From contig WTGP01000034.1 of NCBI GenBank assembly GCA_011523505.1, positions 204,680 to 268,679 on the forward strand: 64,000 nt of DNA. Reading direction: 5' to 3'. The translations under genes were made by a program, and so were the position numbers. Each line of letters starts with the position of its first letter. Positions within the stretch are counted from its first letter, which is position 1. The notes below the pieces were generated by a model that ran no database searches, was not told the origin of the DNA, and saw only the letters and a list, made by a program, of their open reading frames with translations. Positions 9,430-18,233 of the stretch are shown piece by piece. This stretch comes from Gammaproteobacteria bacterium. GTDB taxonomy: Bacteria > Pseudomonadota > Gammaproteobacteria > Steroidobacterales > Foliamicaceae.

Positions 9430-9524
9430 TCCGGATTCGCGGGGTTACAGGCCTTTACAAGCCCAAGCCGCGCACCATAGCATTTTCCCGAGACCACGGA
9501 ACGATGCGACCAAGGGGGAACGCC

Positions 9525-10907
9525 ATGCCCGATGAGTCCACGATGAACCGCCGCCATGTTCTGGGAGGCCTCGCCGCCACCGGCGCGGCCGGCCTCGTTT
9601 CTTCCGCGCACGCCGCCGACGAGCCGACGCGCCTGCGCATGGGCGTGTCTGTGCCGCCGCCCATCCTGGGGCCGCGCATGAACTTCGAGCAGGCCGACAA
9701 GGTCATGGCCGAGCTGGAACTCGACGCAATCGTCCTGGGGGGCGCCAAGAACCTCTATCACGCCACCGGGCTCGATCTGACGGCGCCCAGGATGGGCCAT
9801 ACACCCGCTGTCTACGCGCTGATCACCCGCAAGCAGGGCCAGCGCCTGTCGCTGATCGCGCCGACCTTCCTCTACTACTACACCATCGCGATGGACCACC
9901 GGCACTCGGACTTCCCGGCCTACCTCTATGCCGCGCCCGGCGCGGGAGAAGCGGAGGACGCGGAGCTGGGCCTGGACGAACTGCCGCTGTATCCGGACAT
10001 CGAGCAGGAGCCGCTGGATTTCATCGAGACCACGCGCCTGAGCATCGTCGAGCGCGCCGTGCGCTCGGAGGCCGCGCGGCCGAATCTCAAGTTCGCGCTG
10101 GCCAATGCGCTGAAGGACACCGGCGTGGCCGGCGGGCGCATCGCCGCCGACGTGCAGCCCGTGATCCGCAACGTTACGGAAGCTGCCGAAAAGGCCACTG
10201 TCGTGAGCGCCGACGATGCGCTGCGGCGCATCCGCCCGGTCAAGTCCGACGTCGAAATACAGCTCATGCGCTACGCGGCCCAGGCCAACGCCGAAGCCGC
10301 GTTGCAGGCGGCCTCCACCGTGCGCGCCGGCGCCGACGTGCGCGAACTGCGCGCCACTTTCTTCGCCGCCGCCGCGGCGCGCGGCATGCGCGGCGTGTTC
10401 ATGGTCATCGACCGCGTCAGCTCGCCCACCTACTCGGCCACGCTGCGCGACGGCCAGTGCTTCTCCATCGACTGCGTGAGCGAATACATGGGCTATCACG
10501 GCGACTTCGCCCGCGCCATCTACATCGGCGAGCCGGTGAAGAGCATGCGCAAGGTCTCCGAACTCACGGCGCGGTCCTGGGACCACGTGCGCGAGAACCT
10601 CAAGCCCGGCGTGAAGTTCTCGGAAGTGCGGAGCATGGGCCAGGAGGCGCTGCGCAAGATGGGCGCCGACTTCTCGATTTCGTTCAGCCCGCATTCGGTG
10701 GGGCTCTATCACACCGACCACGTGGGCACCATGGGCTCGCCGCCGCGCGAGGACATCGTGCTCGAACCGCGCATGGTCCTGAGCGTGGACTGCCCCATGG
10801 GCGCCACCGGCATGGGCGGCTCGTCGCACCTCGAAGACCTCATGCTGATCACCGAAGACGGCGCCGAACCCATCAACACCATCGGCACAAACGTAGTGCA
10901 GGTATAG
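9525..10907 (+). CDS. Exported M24 family metallopeptidase (Xaa-Pro aminopeptidase-like)
   Basis: 460 residues. The start at 9525 follows a GGGGGAA ribosome-binding site eight bases away. A twin-arginine signal is present (MNRRHVLGGLAATGAAG, then ASSAHA-like cleavage region). The pita-bread domain occupies about residues 215-460. Candidate metal ligands are Asp in SIDCVSEY, Asp in GDFARA, His in FSPHSVGLYH and Glu in HLEDLM. The fourth ligand is Asp in MVLSVDCP where most family members have Glu, so activity may differ from standard aminopeptidase P. Expected role: removal of N-terminal residues or hydrolysis of a small amide in the periplasm. The next gene starts three bases after its stop. 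Confidence 0.85.
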   Translation: MPDESTMNRRHVLGGLAATGAAGLVSSAHAADEPTRLRMGVSVPPPILGPRMNFEQADKVMAELELDAIVLGGAKNLYHATGLDLTAPRMGHTPAVYALITRKQGQRLSLIAPTFLYYYTIAMDHRHSDFPAYLYAAPGAGEAEDAELGLDELPLYPDIEQEPLDFIETTRLSIVERAVRSEAARPNLKFALANALKDTGVAGGRIAADVQPVIRNVTEAAEKATVVSADDALRRIRPVKSDVEIQLMRYAAQANAEAALQAASTVRAGADVRELRATFFAAAAARGMRGVFMVIDRVSSPTYSATLRDGQCFSIDCVSEYMGYHGDFARAIYIGEPVKSMRKVSELTARSWDHVRENLKPGVKFSEVRSMGQEALRKMGADFSISFSPHSVGLYHTDHVGTMGSPPREDIVLEPRMVLSVDCPMGATGMGGSSHLEDLMLITEDGAEPINTIGTNVVQV

Positions 10908-10910
10908 CTT

Positions 10911-11759
10911 ATGAACAGATTGATCCGATATGCCGCCATTGCCCTCGCCGCCGCGATGATGTCCTCGTGCGGCGCCCCGCCCGAGGATGCCGATGAGGTT
11001 GCCGACGACACCAGCGCCTCCGGTGTGCCGCAATCGGTTGCCGTTGCCGTCTATTCGCCGGGCCTTTCAGAACGCTCCCTTGTCGAGTCCTTGGTTGCCG
11101 GCGAGGTTGCACTTGGGGCGGTAGCGCCCGAAGAAACGCTCGCCGTCGCAGCCGCTGCCGCAATCGCGGCCACGGCTCCCGTCGGGGATGATGGTGCCGA
11201 AAGCGGCACGGACATGGAAGCCGCGATGGCGGCGCTTTCCGAAGCGGCGCCGGAAGAACTGGCGGCCCTCCTTGCGGTAGCCGAGAGCCTGCGGGCTATT
11301 GCTCCAAGCGAGATCGAGGCGACGGCGGCGGCCGAGCGGAGTCTCGCCACCAGGGCGCCGGACGAATTCATTGCCTATACGCGAGACCTGATCGCGCTTT
11401 CCGCCGCAGCGCCCGAGGAAGCAGCGGAAGCCAATATGGCGGAAGTGGCACTCGCCGCGGCAGCGCCGGAAGAATACTCGGCTTACACGGCTGCCTACGC
11501 GGCTGCAGCGGCCTCGGACGAGGAGGCGCTCGCAGCCGCACTCGAAACCGCGACCTCTGCACTGGCTGCAGCCGCCCCGCGCAAGCACGCCGCCCTGTCC
11601 GACGCAAACGCAAGCCTCTCAAGCGCAGCGCCGGAACAGTACGCCGCCCGCGACGCCACAGAAATCGCAATGGCAGCTTCCGCCCCGAAAGAATACGCCG
11701 CCCTCCACGCCGCCCTCGCCCAACTCGCCGCCGCCTCCTCAAAAGCGCCCAGCGACTGA
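10911..11759 (+). CDS. Alanine-rich lipoprotein with repeated A-P-E-E units
   Basis: 282 residues, not recognised as a known family. The N-terminus (MNRLIRYAAIALAAAMMSSC) looks like a lipoprotein signal, although the lipobox is weak (M-S-S-C). From about residue 70 onward the protein is built of imperfect units of roughly 20-23 residues. Each has a small Ala-Pro-Glu-Glu-like block (VAPEETL, AAPEELA, AAPEEAA, AAPEEYS, AAPEQYA, SAPKEYA) followed by an Ala-rich helix. Proline-started helices of regular length suggest an array of helical hairpins or a periplasmic spacer. It starts three bases after the M24 peptidase gene and is probably cotranscribed with it. Confidence 0.7.
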   Translation: MNRLIRYAAIALAAAMMSSCGAPPEDADEVADDTSASGVPQSVAVAVYSPGLSERSLVESLVAGEVALGAVAPEETLAVAAAAAIAATAPVGDDGAESGTDMEAAMAALSEAAPEELAALLAVAESLRAIAPSEIEATAAAERSLATRAPDEFIAYTRDLIALSAAAPEEAAEANMAEVALAAAAPEEYSAYTAAYAAAAASDEEALAAALETATSALAAAAPRKHAALSDANASLSSAAPEQYAARDATEIAMAASAPKEYAALHAALAQLAAASSKAPSD

Positions 11760-12099
11760 ACTATCGCGCCAGACAGGCGTGCAACCGGGCGCGGCGGTCG
11801 TCTCACGGAGTTTCAACGCTGCTGTAATCGACTTTCTTGTGGCCTTCGACATGTTCATTTTCTCGAAGGGAACCCGGGAAATGTCCAGCCACTGGTAATC
11901 CGCGTGCTCCTTGTGGTTCAGGCTAACGTCGTCGCTGGCCGATTCCACAAGGAAGTTGAATTGCCGCGCCCGCCTCCACGCCTCCGCTGGGCAATTCGAC
12001 CAGCCCACCCATGAACTCTCCCTCTGCGCGCATCAACAGAAGAACCCTGTTCGAACAAATCACGATGCCCCCGACCACCAGCTTTTCTATGTCGTCCAT
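11739..12099 (-). pseudogene. Broken Nudix hydrolase gene with the Nudix box deleted
   Basis: Reading leftward from an ATG at 12099, the first frame gives MDDIEKLVVGGIVICSN, then LLLMRAEGEF and ELPSGGVEAG, the usual N-terminal half of a Nudix domain up to the start of the Nudix box. The frame then hits stops. A second frame (through 11739) gives RQFNFLVESASDDVSLN and HKEHADYQWLDIS, the usual C-terminal half. The catalytic box (G-x5-E-x7-R-E-U-x-E-E-x-G-U) is missing between them, and the halves are out of frame. The gene is therefore most likely dead through an internal deletion. Its 3' end overlaps the end of the Ala-rich lipoprotein gene. Confidence 0.75.
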
Positions 12100-12191
12100 A
12101 TGACTTCAGTCTCGAATTCCCGGTATTACGAACACTTTATGACAGAGGTTCGGGTTTAGCATGACGGAAAAAGCGCAACAGGAGGATGGGG

Positions 12192-12557
12192 ATGGGTTAT
12201 ATCGACGGTTTTGTGATGGCGGTTCCGGCCGCCAACAAGCAGGCTTTCCTCGACCACGCGCGCGGCATCGACGGCCTTTTCCTGGAGCTCGGCGCCACCC
12301 GCGTGGTCGAATGCTGGGGCGACGACGTGCCCGACGGCAAGCACACCGACTTCCGCAAGGCGGTCCAGGCGAAGGACGACGAAACGGTCGCCTTTTCCTG
12401 GGTCGAGTGGCCCGACAAGGCCACGCGCGACAAGGCGATGGAGCGGATGCACGACCTTGCGGAAACCGACCCCCGGTTCGACATGGAGAAGAACCCAGTC
12501 CCATTCGACGGCAAGCGGATGATCTTCGGCGGATTCGAGTCGATCTACGAGATTTGA
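12192..12557 (+). CDS. DUF1428 (YbaA-like) protein
   Basis: 121 residues from ATG 12192, which lies six bases after an AGGAGG ribosome-binding site; the ATG at 12186 is too close to that site. The sequence (YIDGFVMAVP, then ECWGDDVPDGKHTDF, FSWVEWPDKATRDKAMERM and FDGKRMIFGGFESI) matches DUF1428, a small cytoplasmic family with a dimeric alpha-beta barrel-like fold and no agreed function. E. coli YbaA belongs to it. The gene is free-standing, between the broken Nudix gene and vapBC. Confidence 0.88.
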   Translation: MGYIDGFVMAVPAANKQAFLDHARGIDGLFLELGATRVVECWGDDVPDGKHTDFRKAVQAKDDETVAFSWVEWPDKATRDKAMERMHDLAETDPRFDMEKNPVPFDGKRMIFGGFESIYEI

Positions 12558-12573
12558 GCGTATGCAGGCGATT

Positions 12574-12608
12574 TTGGACTTGCGTTCGCCGCCGCCTGGT
12601 GATATATA
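12574..12608 (+). promoter_or_regulatory. Possible vapBC promoter
   Basis: TTGCGT at 12580-12585 and TATATA at 12603-12608 are separated by 17 bases and lie just upstream of vapB. The -10 element overlaps the left arm of the operator-like inverted repeat at 12599-12625, as expected for an autoregulated toxin-antitoxin operon. The -35 match is poor, so the assignment is tentative. Confidence 0.35.
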
Positions 12609-12625
12609 CCACTGATATATATCAC
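12599..12625. promoter_or_regulatory. Inverted repeat, probable VapB operator
   Basis: GTGATATAT at 12599-12607 and its exact complement ATATATCAC at 12617-12625 form nine-base arms around a nine-base spacer, ending 19 bases before the vapB start. AbrB-type antitoxins bind such palindromes to repress their own operon. The arms also contain a direct repeat of TGATATATA (12600 and 12613), which could offer two binding registers. Confidence 0.6.
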
Positions 12626-12644
12626 TGGCTGAAGGAACTTCCCG

Positions 12645-12893
12645 ATGTCCGACACCGCCAAAATTTTCTGGTCCGGGCGCTCCCAGGCCGTGCGGCTGCC
12701 CAAGGAATTTCGCATGAACGGCGACGCAGTGCGGATTCGCAGGCAGGGCTCCGCGGTAATACTCGAGCCCCTGGTGTCCGATTGGGAATGGCTGGATGAA
12801 ATCGCCGGCAAGTTCTCAAGCGACTTCTTCGCTACGGGACGCGATCAACCCGAACTCCCCGAGCAGCCGGAACTTGAAGGTGCCTTCGAGTGA
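12645..12893 (+). CDS. vapB: VapB-type antitoxin (AbrB/SpoVT domain)
   Basis: 82 residues. The N-terminal swapped-hairpin domain reads AKIFWSGRSQAVRLPKEFRM and VRIRRQGSAVILEP, as in VapB/MazE-like antitoxins. The acidic C-terminal tail (about 45-82) would wrap the toxin. It is directly upstream of, and overlaps by one base, a PIN-domain toxin gene, and has an operator-like palindrome in front. Expected role: neutralise VapC and repress the operon together with it. Confidence 0.92.
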   Translation: MSDTAKIFWSGRSQAVRLPKEFRMNGDAVRIRRQGSAVILEPLVSDWEWLDEIAGKFSSDFFATGRDQPELPEQPELEGAFE

Positions 12894-13309
12894 TGCGCTA
12901 CCTGCTTGACACCAACGCCTGCATCGCACTCCTCAACAACTCCTCACCTCCGCTTCTCGCAAGGCTGCGCCGCCACAAGCCGGAGGAAGTCGGTCTGCCG
13001 GCGCCGGTCGCCTACGAGCTCTACTACGGCGCCTACAAGAGCAGGCATGCGAATCGGAACCTGGAGTTATTGGATCGAATCGGTTTCGAAATTGTTTCCT
13101 TTGACGCATCCGACGCCCGAATGGCCGGCGCCATCCGAACTGAACTTGAAGCGGCGGGGCGCCCGATAGGCCCCTATGACCTGCTGATTGCGGGACAGGC
13201 CCGCGCCCGCAAAATGGTGCTGGTAACGGCCAACAGCCGTGAATTCCAGCGCGTCAAGGGACTCGAGTGCGAAGACTGGTCGGTTGCGCCCCAGCGTCCG
13301 GCACGATAG
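12893..13309 (+). CDS. vapC: VapC-type PIN-domain RNase toxin
   Basis: 138 residues from ATG 12893; a GTG three bases earlier is an alternative. PIN-domain acidic residues are present: Asp in YLLDTNACIALL (residue 6), Glu in VAYELYYG (42) and Asp in GPYDLLIAGQA (96), with TANSREF completing the site. The family cuts RNA, often initiator tRNA, when freed from VapB. Gene order and the overlap with vapB show one coupled operon. All catalytic positions look intact, so the module should be functional. Confidence 0.93.
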   Translation: MRYLLDTNACIALLNNSSPPLLARLRRHKPEEVGLPAPVAYELYYGAYKSRHANRNLELLDRIGFEIVSFDASDARMAGAIRTELEAAGRPIGPYDLLIAGQARARKMVLVTANSREFQRVKGLECEDWSVAPQRPAR

Positions 13310-13320
13310 CATTTTCCCCC

Positions 13321-13722
13321 ATGAAGAAGTATCTGCCCTTGTTCGCCGTCCTGGTACTGGGCGGCTGCGCACTCTCGGAATACCGGGCCTCGTATCTTGA
13401 GGAATATGCCGGGTATGACTGTAACGAGTTGCGGACGGAGCGTCTGGCTGTTGAGGCCGAGCTCGGTCCAAAGTGGGTGAAAGGGCTTGCGGCCGGGAAT
13501 ACACCGAGCACGGCGCTGTTTTTCTCCGATGCGGGTGGGGGGCCGGCGTTTGGAATGGAAGTCCTCAAGACGCGCCAGCCTAAAGACGACTACGATCCCA
13601 CCCGGCCGGAGCCTCACAAGGAGCGATTGCAGAACCACGCCAGGTGGCAGGCTCTGGCGCAGTTGGAACAGAGCAAGGGCTGCCGCCAGGAAGTGAGCGG
13701 TCCGCCAGAACTTCATGAGTGA
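13321..13722 (+). CDS. Small lipoprotein of unknown function
   Basis: 133 residues with a clean lipoprotein signal (MKKYLPLFAVLVLGGC; lipobox LGGC). The mature part is hydrophilic and contains DCNELRTERLAVEAELG, a motif often seen in small Cys-containing lipoproteins of this kind, but I cannot name a family. Two further Cys (DCNEL and KGCRQ) could form a disulfide. Its 3' end overlaps the desaturase gene by eight bases, so the two are probably translated together. It lies 11 bases after vapC but has its own function most likely. Confidence 0.72.
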   Translation: MKKYLPLFAVLVLGGCALSEYRASYLEEYAGYDCNELRTERLAVEAELGPKWVKGLAAGNTPSTALFFSDAGGGPAFGMEVLKTRQPKDDYDPTRPEPHKERLQNHARWQALAQLEQSKGCRQEVSGPPELHE

Positions 13723-14743
13723 TTCGTCCGCCCGGGCCGGGCAGGAACTCTCGCAATTGGCCGGCAGGCTGTCCAAGTATTGCCGCGCAAAACTGGGACG
13801 CGCTCTCTGGGAATTGTCCGTGTCCGGGTTCCTGTTCCTGAGCTGCTGGCTGGGGGCGCTGGTCGGCGTCGCTTACGTGCATTGGCTGTTTGCGCTTCTA
13901 TCCATACCTTCGGGCGTTTTCCTGGTGCGCCTGTTCATGATCCAGCACGATTGCGGCCACGGCTCCTTCTTCAGAAAACGCAAGTGGAACAACCGGGTAG
14001 GGCGTGTCATCGGAGTGCTCTGCTGGACGCCGTATGCGTACTGGCGACGGCTGCACGACGGGCATCACGCCACATCGGGCAACCTGGACATGCGCGGTAC
14101 GGGCGATATCGCCACGCTCACGGTCAGCGAATACCGGAGCCTGCCCCCGTGGCGGCAGTTTCTGTATCGCGTCTACCGGCACCCGGCCGTGCTGTTCGGA
14201 CTCGGACCCACCTACGTGTTCGTCCTGAAACACCGAATGCCGCTTGAGCTGATCCGCGACCTCAAGGACGGCTGGATCAGCGTGATGAGCACCAATGCCG
14301 CCATTGCCGGCATAGCAATTGCGGCGTCGCTGATCGTGGGCCCGCTCACCTTCGCCGTCGTGCATCTCGCGACGGTGTTGTTCGCCGGCACGATCGGGGT
14401 GTGGCTGTTCTACGTGCAGCACCAGTTCCACGAAACGGAATGGGACGGCCAGGAAGAATGGGATTTCCGCCGGCAGGCCCTCGAAGGCAGTTCGTTCTAC
14501 GACCTGCCCGCGCCGCTGCGCTGGCTCACTGCCAACATCGGCATCCACCACGTTCATCATCTGAGAAGCCGAATCCCCAGCTACCGCCTCTACGAGTGCC
14601 TCAAGGACATCCCGGAACTGCGCAAGGTCAACCGCCTCACGATGTGGGAGAGCTTCAAGTGCGTGCCCCTGGCGCTATGGGATGACAGGCAGCGAAAGCT
14701 GGTCTCGTTCCGGAGCGCGCGGGCGATGGCGGCGACGCAATAG
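13715..14743 (+). CDS. Membrane fatty acid desaturase
   Basis: 342 residues with several hydrophobic helices and the three histidine boxes of di-iron desaturases: HDCGH (78-82), HDGHH (114-118) and HHVHH (about 278-282). The family inserts a cis double bond into lipid acyl chains using oxygen at the inner membrane. Gly-rich helices at about 35-70 and 190-240 bracket the boxes as expected for the omega-type/DesA-like branch. The start overlaps the lipoprotein gene by eight bases, suggesting coupling. The acyl substrate and the regiochemistry cannot be read from sequence. Confidence 0.92.
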   Translation: MSDSSARAGQELSQLAGRLSKYCRAKLGRALWELSVSGFLFLSCWLGALVGVAYVHWLFALLSIPSGVFLVRLFMIQHDCGHGSFFRKRKWNNRVGRVIGVLCWTPYAYWRRLHDGHHATSGNLDMRGTGDIATLTVSEYRSLPPWRQFLYRVYRHPAVLFGLGPTYVFVLKHRMPLELIRDLKDGWISVMSTNAAIAGIAIAASLIVGPLTFAVVHLATVLFAGTIGVWLFYVQHQFHETEWDGQEEWDFRRQALEGSSFYDLPAPLRWLTANIGIHHVHHLRSRIPSYRLYECLKDIPELRKVNRLTMWESFKCVPLALWDDRQRKLVSFRSARAMAATQ

Positions 14744-14789
14744 CGGAAACGGCCCCGAGCGGCGCCGACCCCGTAAGTCTTCCCGTCCG

Positions 14790-17258
14790 TCAGAAGCTGT
14801 AACTTGCCCGTACGCCGATTTGCCGCTTGTTCGGCAATGTCGGCAGCAGTGCGTTGGTCAGAATGAACGTGAACGGCGGCGGGAAGAACGCCACATTGAT
14901 GCTGTCGAAATCCGGCAGGCTGAGAGCTATCTTCACCGTATCGTCATCCAAAAGGTTGTTGGCGTAGACGATCACATCCCAGTTTTCCGCGCGCAATCCC
15001 AGACGCAGATCGACCAGGGTGTAGCTCGGCAGGATCAACTCGTTGTTGGACGATTCATAACGCTTGGACTGGGTGGTGACGTCCGTCTCGATCAGCCAGT
15101 CGATATCGCCGGTCAGCGGCGCTTCATAGGAAGCTCCCAGCACCAGGGAGTGCGTGGGTGTCCGTTCCAGGGTATGTCCGGAGCGGTCGAGTTGGCAGGT
15201 GTTCTCCCTCCCGATGAACTCCTGAACGCAATTGCCCACCACCGCGATCGTGTACACCCCGCTGGAGTTGGTGATGAAGTCCTTGTATTGGGCATCGATG
15301 TACGCATATCCGGCCGAGAAGTTGAGGCCTTCCGTCGGCGCCCATGCCAAATCCAGCTCGATCCCTTTCACCTCCGCGTCCGACGCATTTACGGTGCGCA
15401 AGCCGGTAAGGCCGTTCTCACGCAGGACCTGCGTCGTTGTCTGTTTCTCCGAAAAGTCCTGCCAATAACCCGCGATGTTGGCCAGGAAGCGGCCGTCCGC
15501 CCAGGCCGTCTTGGCGCCGATCTCGTAGACCCACATGGTCTCCCGGTCGAATCTGAACAGCTCCGGATCAAACCCGCCGGCGCCCGCGCCGACGGTGCCC
15601 ACGCCGCTCGGTTTGGCGCCTTTGGAGACCGAGCCGTAGAAGAGCATGTCGTCGTTCAGCGTGTACTCAAGGGAGACCCGCGGCGTGAAATAGCTGTCCT
15701 GGCCCGTGGCATCGACGCTTGGCGTGGAAGGCGCCGTGGTGTTGGGCGGGCCGGCCAGGCCGAACGCATCGACGATGCGCGCCCCGCTAGGGCCGGAAAC
15801 GAACAGGTCTTCATCCGTGTACCGGCCTTCCACGTGGAAGGTAACCTGGTCCGTAATGTCGAATTCCAGCATGCCGAAAACCGACCAATGTTCCGTATTG
15901 CGGATCCACAGGTCGGGGTCGCGGGTGCCGATGGCGGCGAAGAACGGTCCGCAAGGGAGAAACGGCAAAAAGGGGAACAACTGGTTGTTGGTACAAGCGA
16001 GGTTGTTGGACAACTGATCGATGTCTTCATCCCAGTACAGGCCTCCGGCCATCCAGCGGAAGCGCTCGTCGTCCCCGGACTGCACCCGCAGCTCCTGGCT
16101 GAACAGGCTGATTTCGCCATCGGTGCTGAACAACGTGCCCGCGTTCAGGGCGAAGAAGCTGCCTTTGTTGGTGTTTTCCATGCGCTGGACGATATCCGCA
16201 CTGGCGTAGTGGGTGACCGAGGTCACGCTGCCCCAGTCCTGCTCCCAGTCGAACGTGGCGGCCATGCGAAACACTTCGCGGTCGCTGCCGCGGAAGTCTT
16301 CTCCGGTCAACGGGTCTTCCGACAGGGTGACCGCGGGCAGCTCGTCACCATCGGGCGCGCGGCCAGTAAATCCTGTGACAAAGGGCACGGCCGGACTGAC
16401 CACACCGGGCATGAAGATGGGTCCGAAGGCCGATGGCGGCACGGGGATGACCGCATTGGTGCCATAGAAAACGGTGGGCGCATTGCCGACGTGATCGTCG
16501 GTGTATTCGACACGGGTCGTCAGGGAGAGCTCTTCATTGAAATGGAAAATGCCGCTCGCCGCGACGCCGAAACCGCTGCTGTCGCCCACGTCCGCACCCG
16601 TGACCGTGTTGTCGTAGAAGCCGTCGAAGTTCCAGCCGGTCACGTTGAGGCCGACGAGCGCCTTGTCTTCCACCAGCGGTCCGTAGATACCGACACGGCC
16701 TTCGCGCTGGCCGTTGTCGCCCATATCGATGGCGACCTTGGTTTCCCACTCATTGGTGGGTTTCTTGGTGACGTAGTTGATGGCGCCGGAGAACGCCGAA
16801 CGGCCGTATAGAGCGCTTTGCGGTCCCTTGACGATTTCCGCCCGTTCCAGATCGAATAAACGGGTGTTGATGAGGAGCGAGCCGCCCGCGGACTGCACCG
16901 ATTCGCTGGTGACATCGACGCCGTCCAGCAGCACGGCCACGTTGGGCCGCCCGCGGGTGGGGGACAGGCCGCGAATGACGATGCGTATGTCCTGCGGGAA
17001 GACGCCGTTGTCCACGATCACCCCGGCGGTCAGACGGGCGATGTCGTCAATCGTATCGAGGCCCTTCCGCTCCAGAGTTTCCGCCGTGAAGGGTTTCACC
17101 ACCAGCGGGATTTCCTGCAGGTTTTCCGCCCGCTTGCGCGTGGTGACGACGATTTCCTCCAGAGTGGTTTGCGCGAAGGCAGGCGCCACGTCCGCCACCA
17201 GGATGACGCCAATCAGGGCAAGGGATACTCCAGCAAGATTCATGGACTTGACCATCAT
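14790..17258 (-). CDS. TonB-dependent outer membrane receptor
   Basis: 822 residues. After a signal peptide (VADVAPAFAQ) comes a TonB box (LEEIVVTTRKRAENLQEIPL), then the plug domain with ALYGRSAFSGAINYVTKKP, and a C-terminal beta barrel ending in VRASYSF with the usual terminal aromatic. The start is preceded by GGAGG at a good distance. It imports a large or scarce ligand with energy from TonB-ExbBD; the branch looks like those used for organic substrates rather than classic siderophores, but ligand is not readable. The gene lies beside an alpha/beta hydrolase and an AraC regulator, suggesting a joint uptake and breakdown cluster. Confidence 0.92.
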   Translation of the reverse strand: MMVKSMNLAGVSLALIGVILVADVAPAFAQTTLEEIVVTTRKRAENLQEIPLVVKPFTAETLERKGLDTIDDIARLTAGVIVDNGVFPQDIRIVIRGLSPTRGRPNVAVLLDGVDVTSESVQSAGGSLLINTRLFDLERAEIVKGPQSALYGRSAFSGAINYVTKKPTNEWETKVAIDMGDNGQREGRVGIYGPLVEDKALVGLNVTGWNFDGFYDNTVTGADVGDSSGFGVAASGIFHFNEELSLTTRVEYTDDHVGNAPTVFYGTNAVIPVPPSAFGPIFMPGVVSPAVPFVTGFTGRAPDGDELPAVTLSEDPLTGEDFRGSDREVFRMAATFDWEQDWGSVTSVTHYASADIVQRMENTNKGSFFALNAGTLFSTDGEISLFSQELRVQSGDDERFRWMAGGLYWDEDIDQLSNNLACTNNQLFPFLPFLPCGPFFAAIGTRDPDLWIRNTEHWSVFGMLEFDITDQVTFHVEGRYTDEDLFVSGPSGARIVDAFGLAGPPNTTAPSTPSVDATGQDSYFTPRVSLEYTLNDDMLFYGSVSKGAKPSGVGTVGAGAGGFDPELFRFDRETMWVYEIGAKTAWADGRFLANIAGYWQDFSEKQTTTQVLRENGLTGLRTVNASDAEVKGIELDLAWAPTEGLNFSAGYAYIDAQYKDFITNSSGVYTIAVVGNCVQEFIGRENTCQLDRSGHTLERTPTHSLVLGASYEAPLTGDIDWLIETDVTTQSKRYESSNNELILPSYTLVDLRLGLRAENWDVIVYANNLLDDDTVKIALSLPDFDSINVAFFPPPFTFILTNALLPTLPNKRQIGVRASYSF

Positions 17259-17354
17259 CGCTTACCTCCCAAGACTGAGCGTCTACCGGATCATACTATC
17301 CCACTGCTCAGCGCTCGGCGAAGGCGGGACGCCTTCCCTCCCAGGGGCACGGCG

Positions 17355-18233
17355 TTAGGGGACCGACGCCAGGAAGGAGTCGATGGCGGCTAGCGCGTCG
17401 GGCTCGTTGAGCCAGGGGGCGTGGCCGCGGTTTGCGACGGTGCAGGTCACCAGGGACGGGACCCGCCGAGCCATTTCGACGAGCGTTTCCGCAGCCAGAA
17501 GGTCCGAGGTCTCGCCCCGCAGGGCGAGCAGGGGGAACCGGCCGAGTTTCTCGAACAGGCCCCAGGGGTCCGGGGGCGAACCGCCTAACTCCTGGAACGC
17601 CTTGCCGATGTTGGGATCGGACTTGAGGACCGGCTTGCCGTCGGCGCCGATGCGGTAGGTGCGCCTTGTGATCAGGTCCCAGGAGGCGGCATCGGCATCG
17701 GGAAAGGCGACTTCGAACATGATCTTCGTGTTGGCGATCGCGTCGTCCCAGTTCTCGGCCGGCTTCAGCTTGCCGACGTACTGCCCGATCCTCAGGATGC
17801 CGACCATCGAGACTTCCGGACCGATGTCGTTGATGATGGCGCCCGCAAAGAGCTCCGGCGCCTGATCGGCCAGCACCATGGTCACGATGCCGCCCAGCGA
17901 GGTCCCGCAAAAGACTGCCGACCCGATCCCAAGGTGGTCCAGCCACTCGACGACATCGTCCGCATACGTGGTCGGAAAGTAGTTCCGGTGGTCCGGGTCG
18001 AAATCCGAGCGGCCCCTTCCCCTGAAGTCCAGGGCCAGGACGCGCCGGGAAGGCTGGAGGTGCTCCGCGAGTTCCACGAAATCCGCGCTGTTGCGGGTGA
18101 GCCCGTGCAGGCATACCACCGGCGCCAGCCCAGAACCGGACAGTGCGGGAGAGTCGCGATAAAAGAACTTCAGTCCGCAACGGCTCCTGAAGAAATACCC
18201 GGTCATGACGCCGGCAACCTCATGATCCGGCAT
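17355..18233 (-). CDS. Alpha/beta hydrolase
   Basis: 292 residues from ATG 18233; a start at 18206 (MTGYFFRSRCGLKFFYRD) matches where related proteins usually begin and removes a 14-base overlap with the AraC gene. The oxyanion loop is CLHGLTRNSADF, the nucleophile elbow is GTSLGG and the catalytic His is in NRGHAPWL. The family includes esterases, lactonases and meta-cleavage product hydrolases. Cytoplasmic, no signal. It follows the AraC regulator gene on the same strand, so it may be cotranscribed with it. Confidence 0.88.
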   Translation of the reverse strand: MPDHEVAGVMTGYFFRSRCGLKFFYRDSPALSGSGLAPVVCLHGLTRNSADFVELAEHLQPSRRVLALDFRGRGRSDFDPDHRNYFPTTYADDVVEWLDHLGIGSAVFCGTSLGGIVTMVLADQAPELFAGAIINDIGPEVSMVGILRIGQYVGKLKPAENWDDAIANTKIMFEVAFPDADAASWDLITRRTYRIGADGKPVLKSDPNIGKAFQELGGSPPDPWGLFEKLGRFPLLALRGETSDLLAAETLVEMARRVPSLVTCTVANRGHAPWLNEPDALAAIDSFLASVP

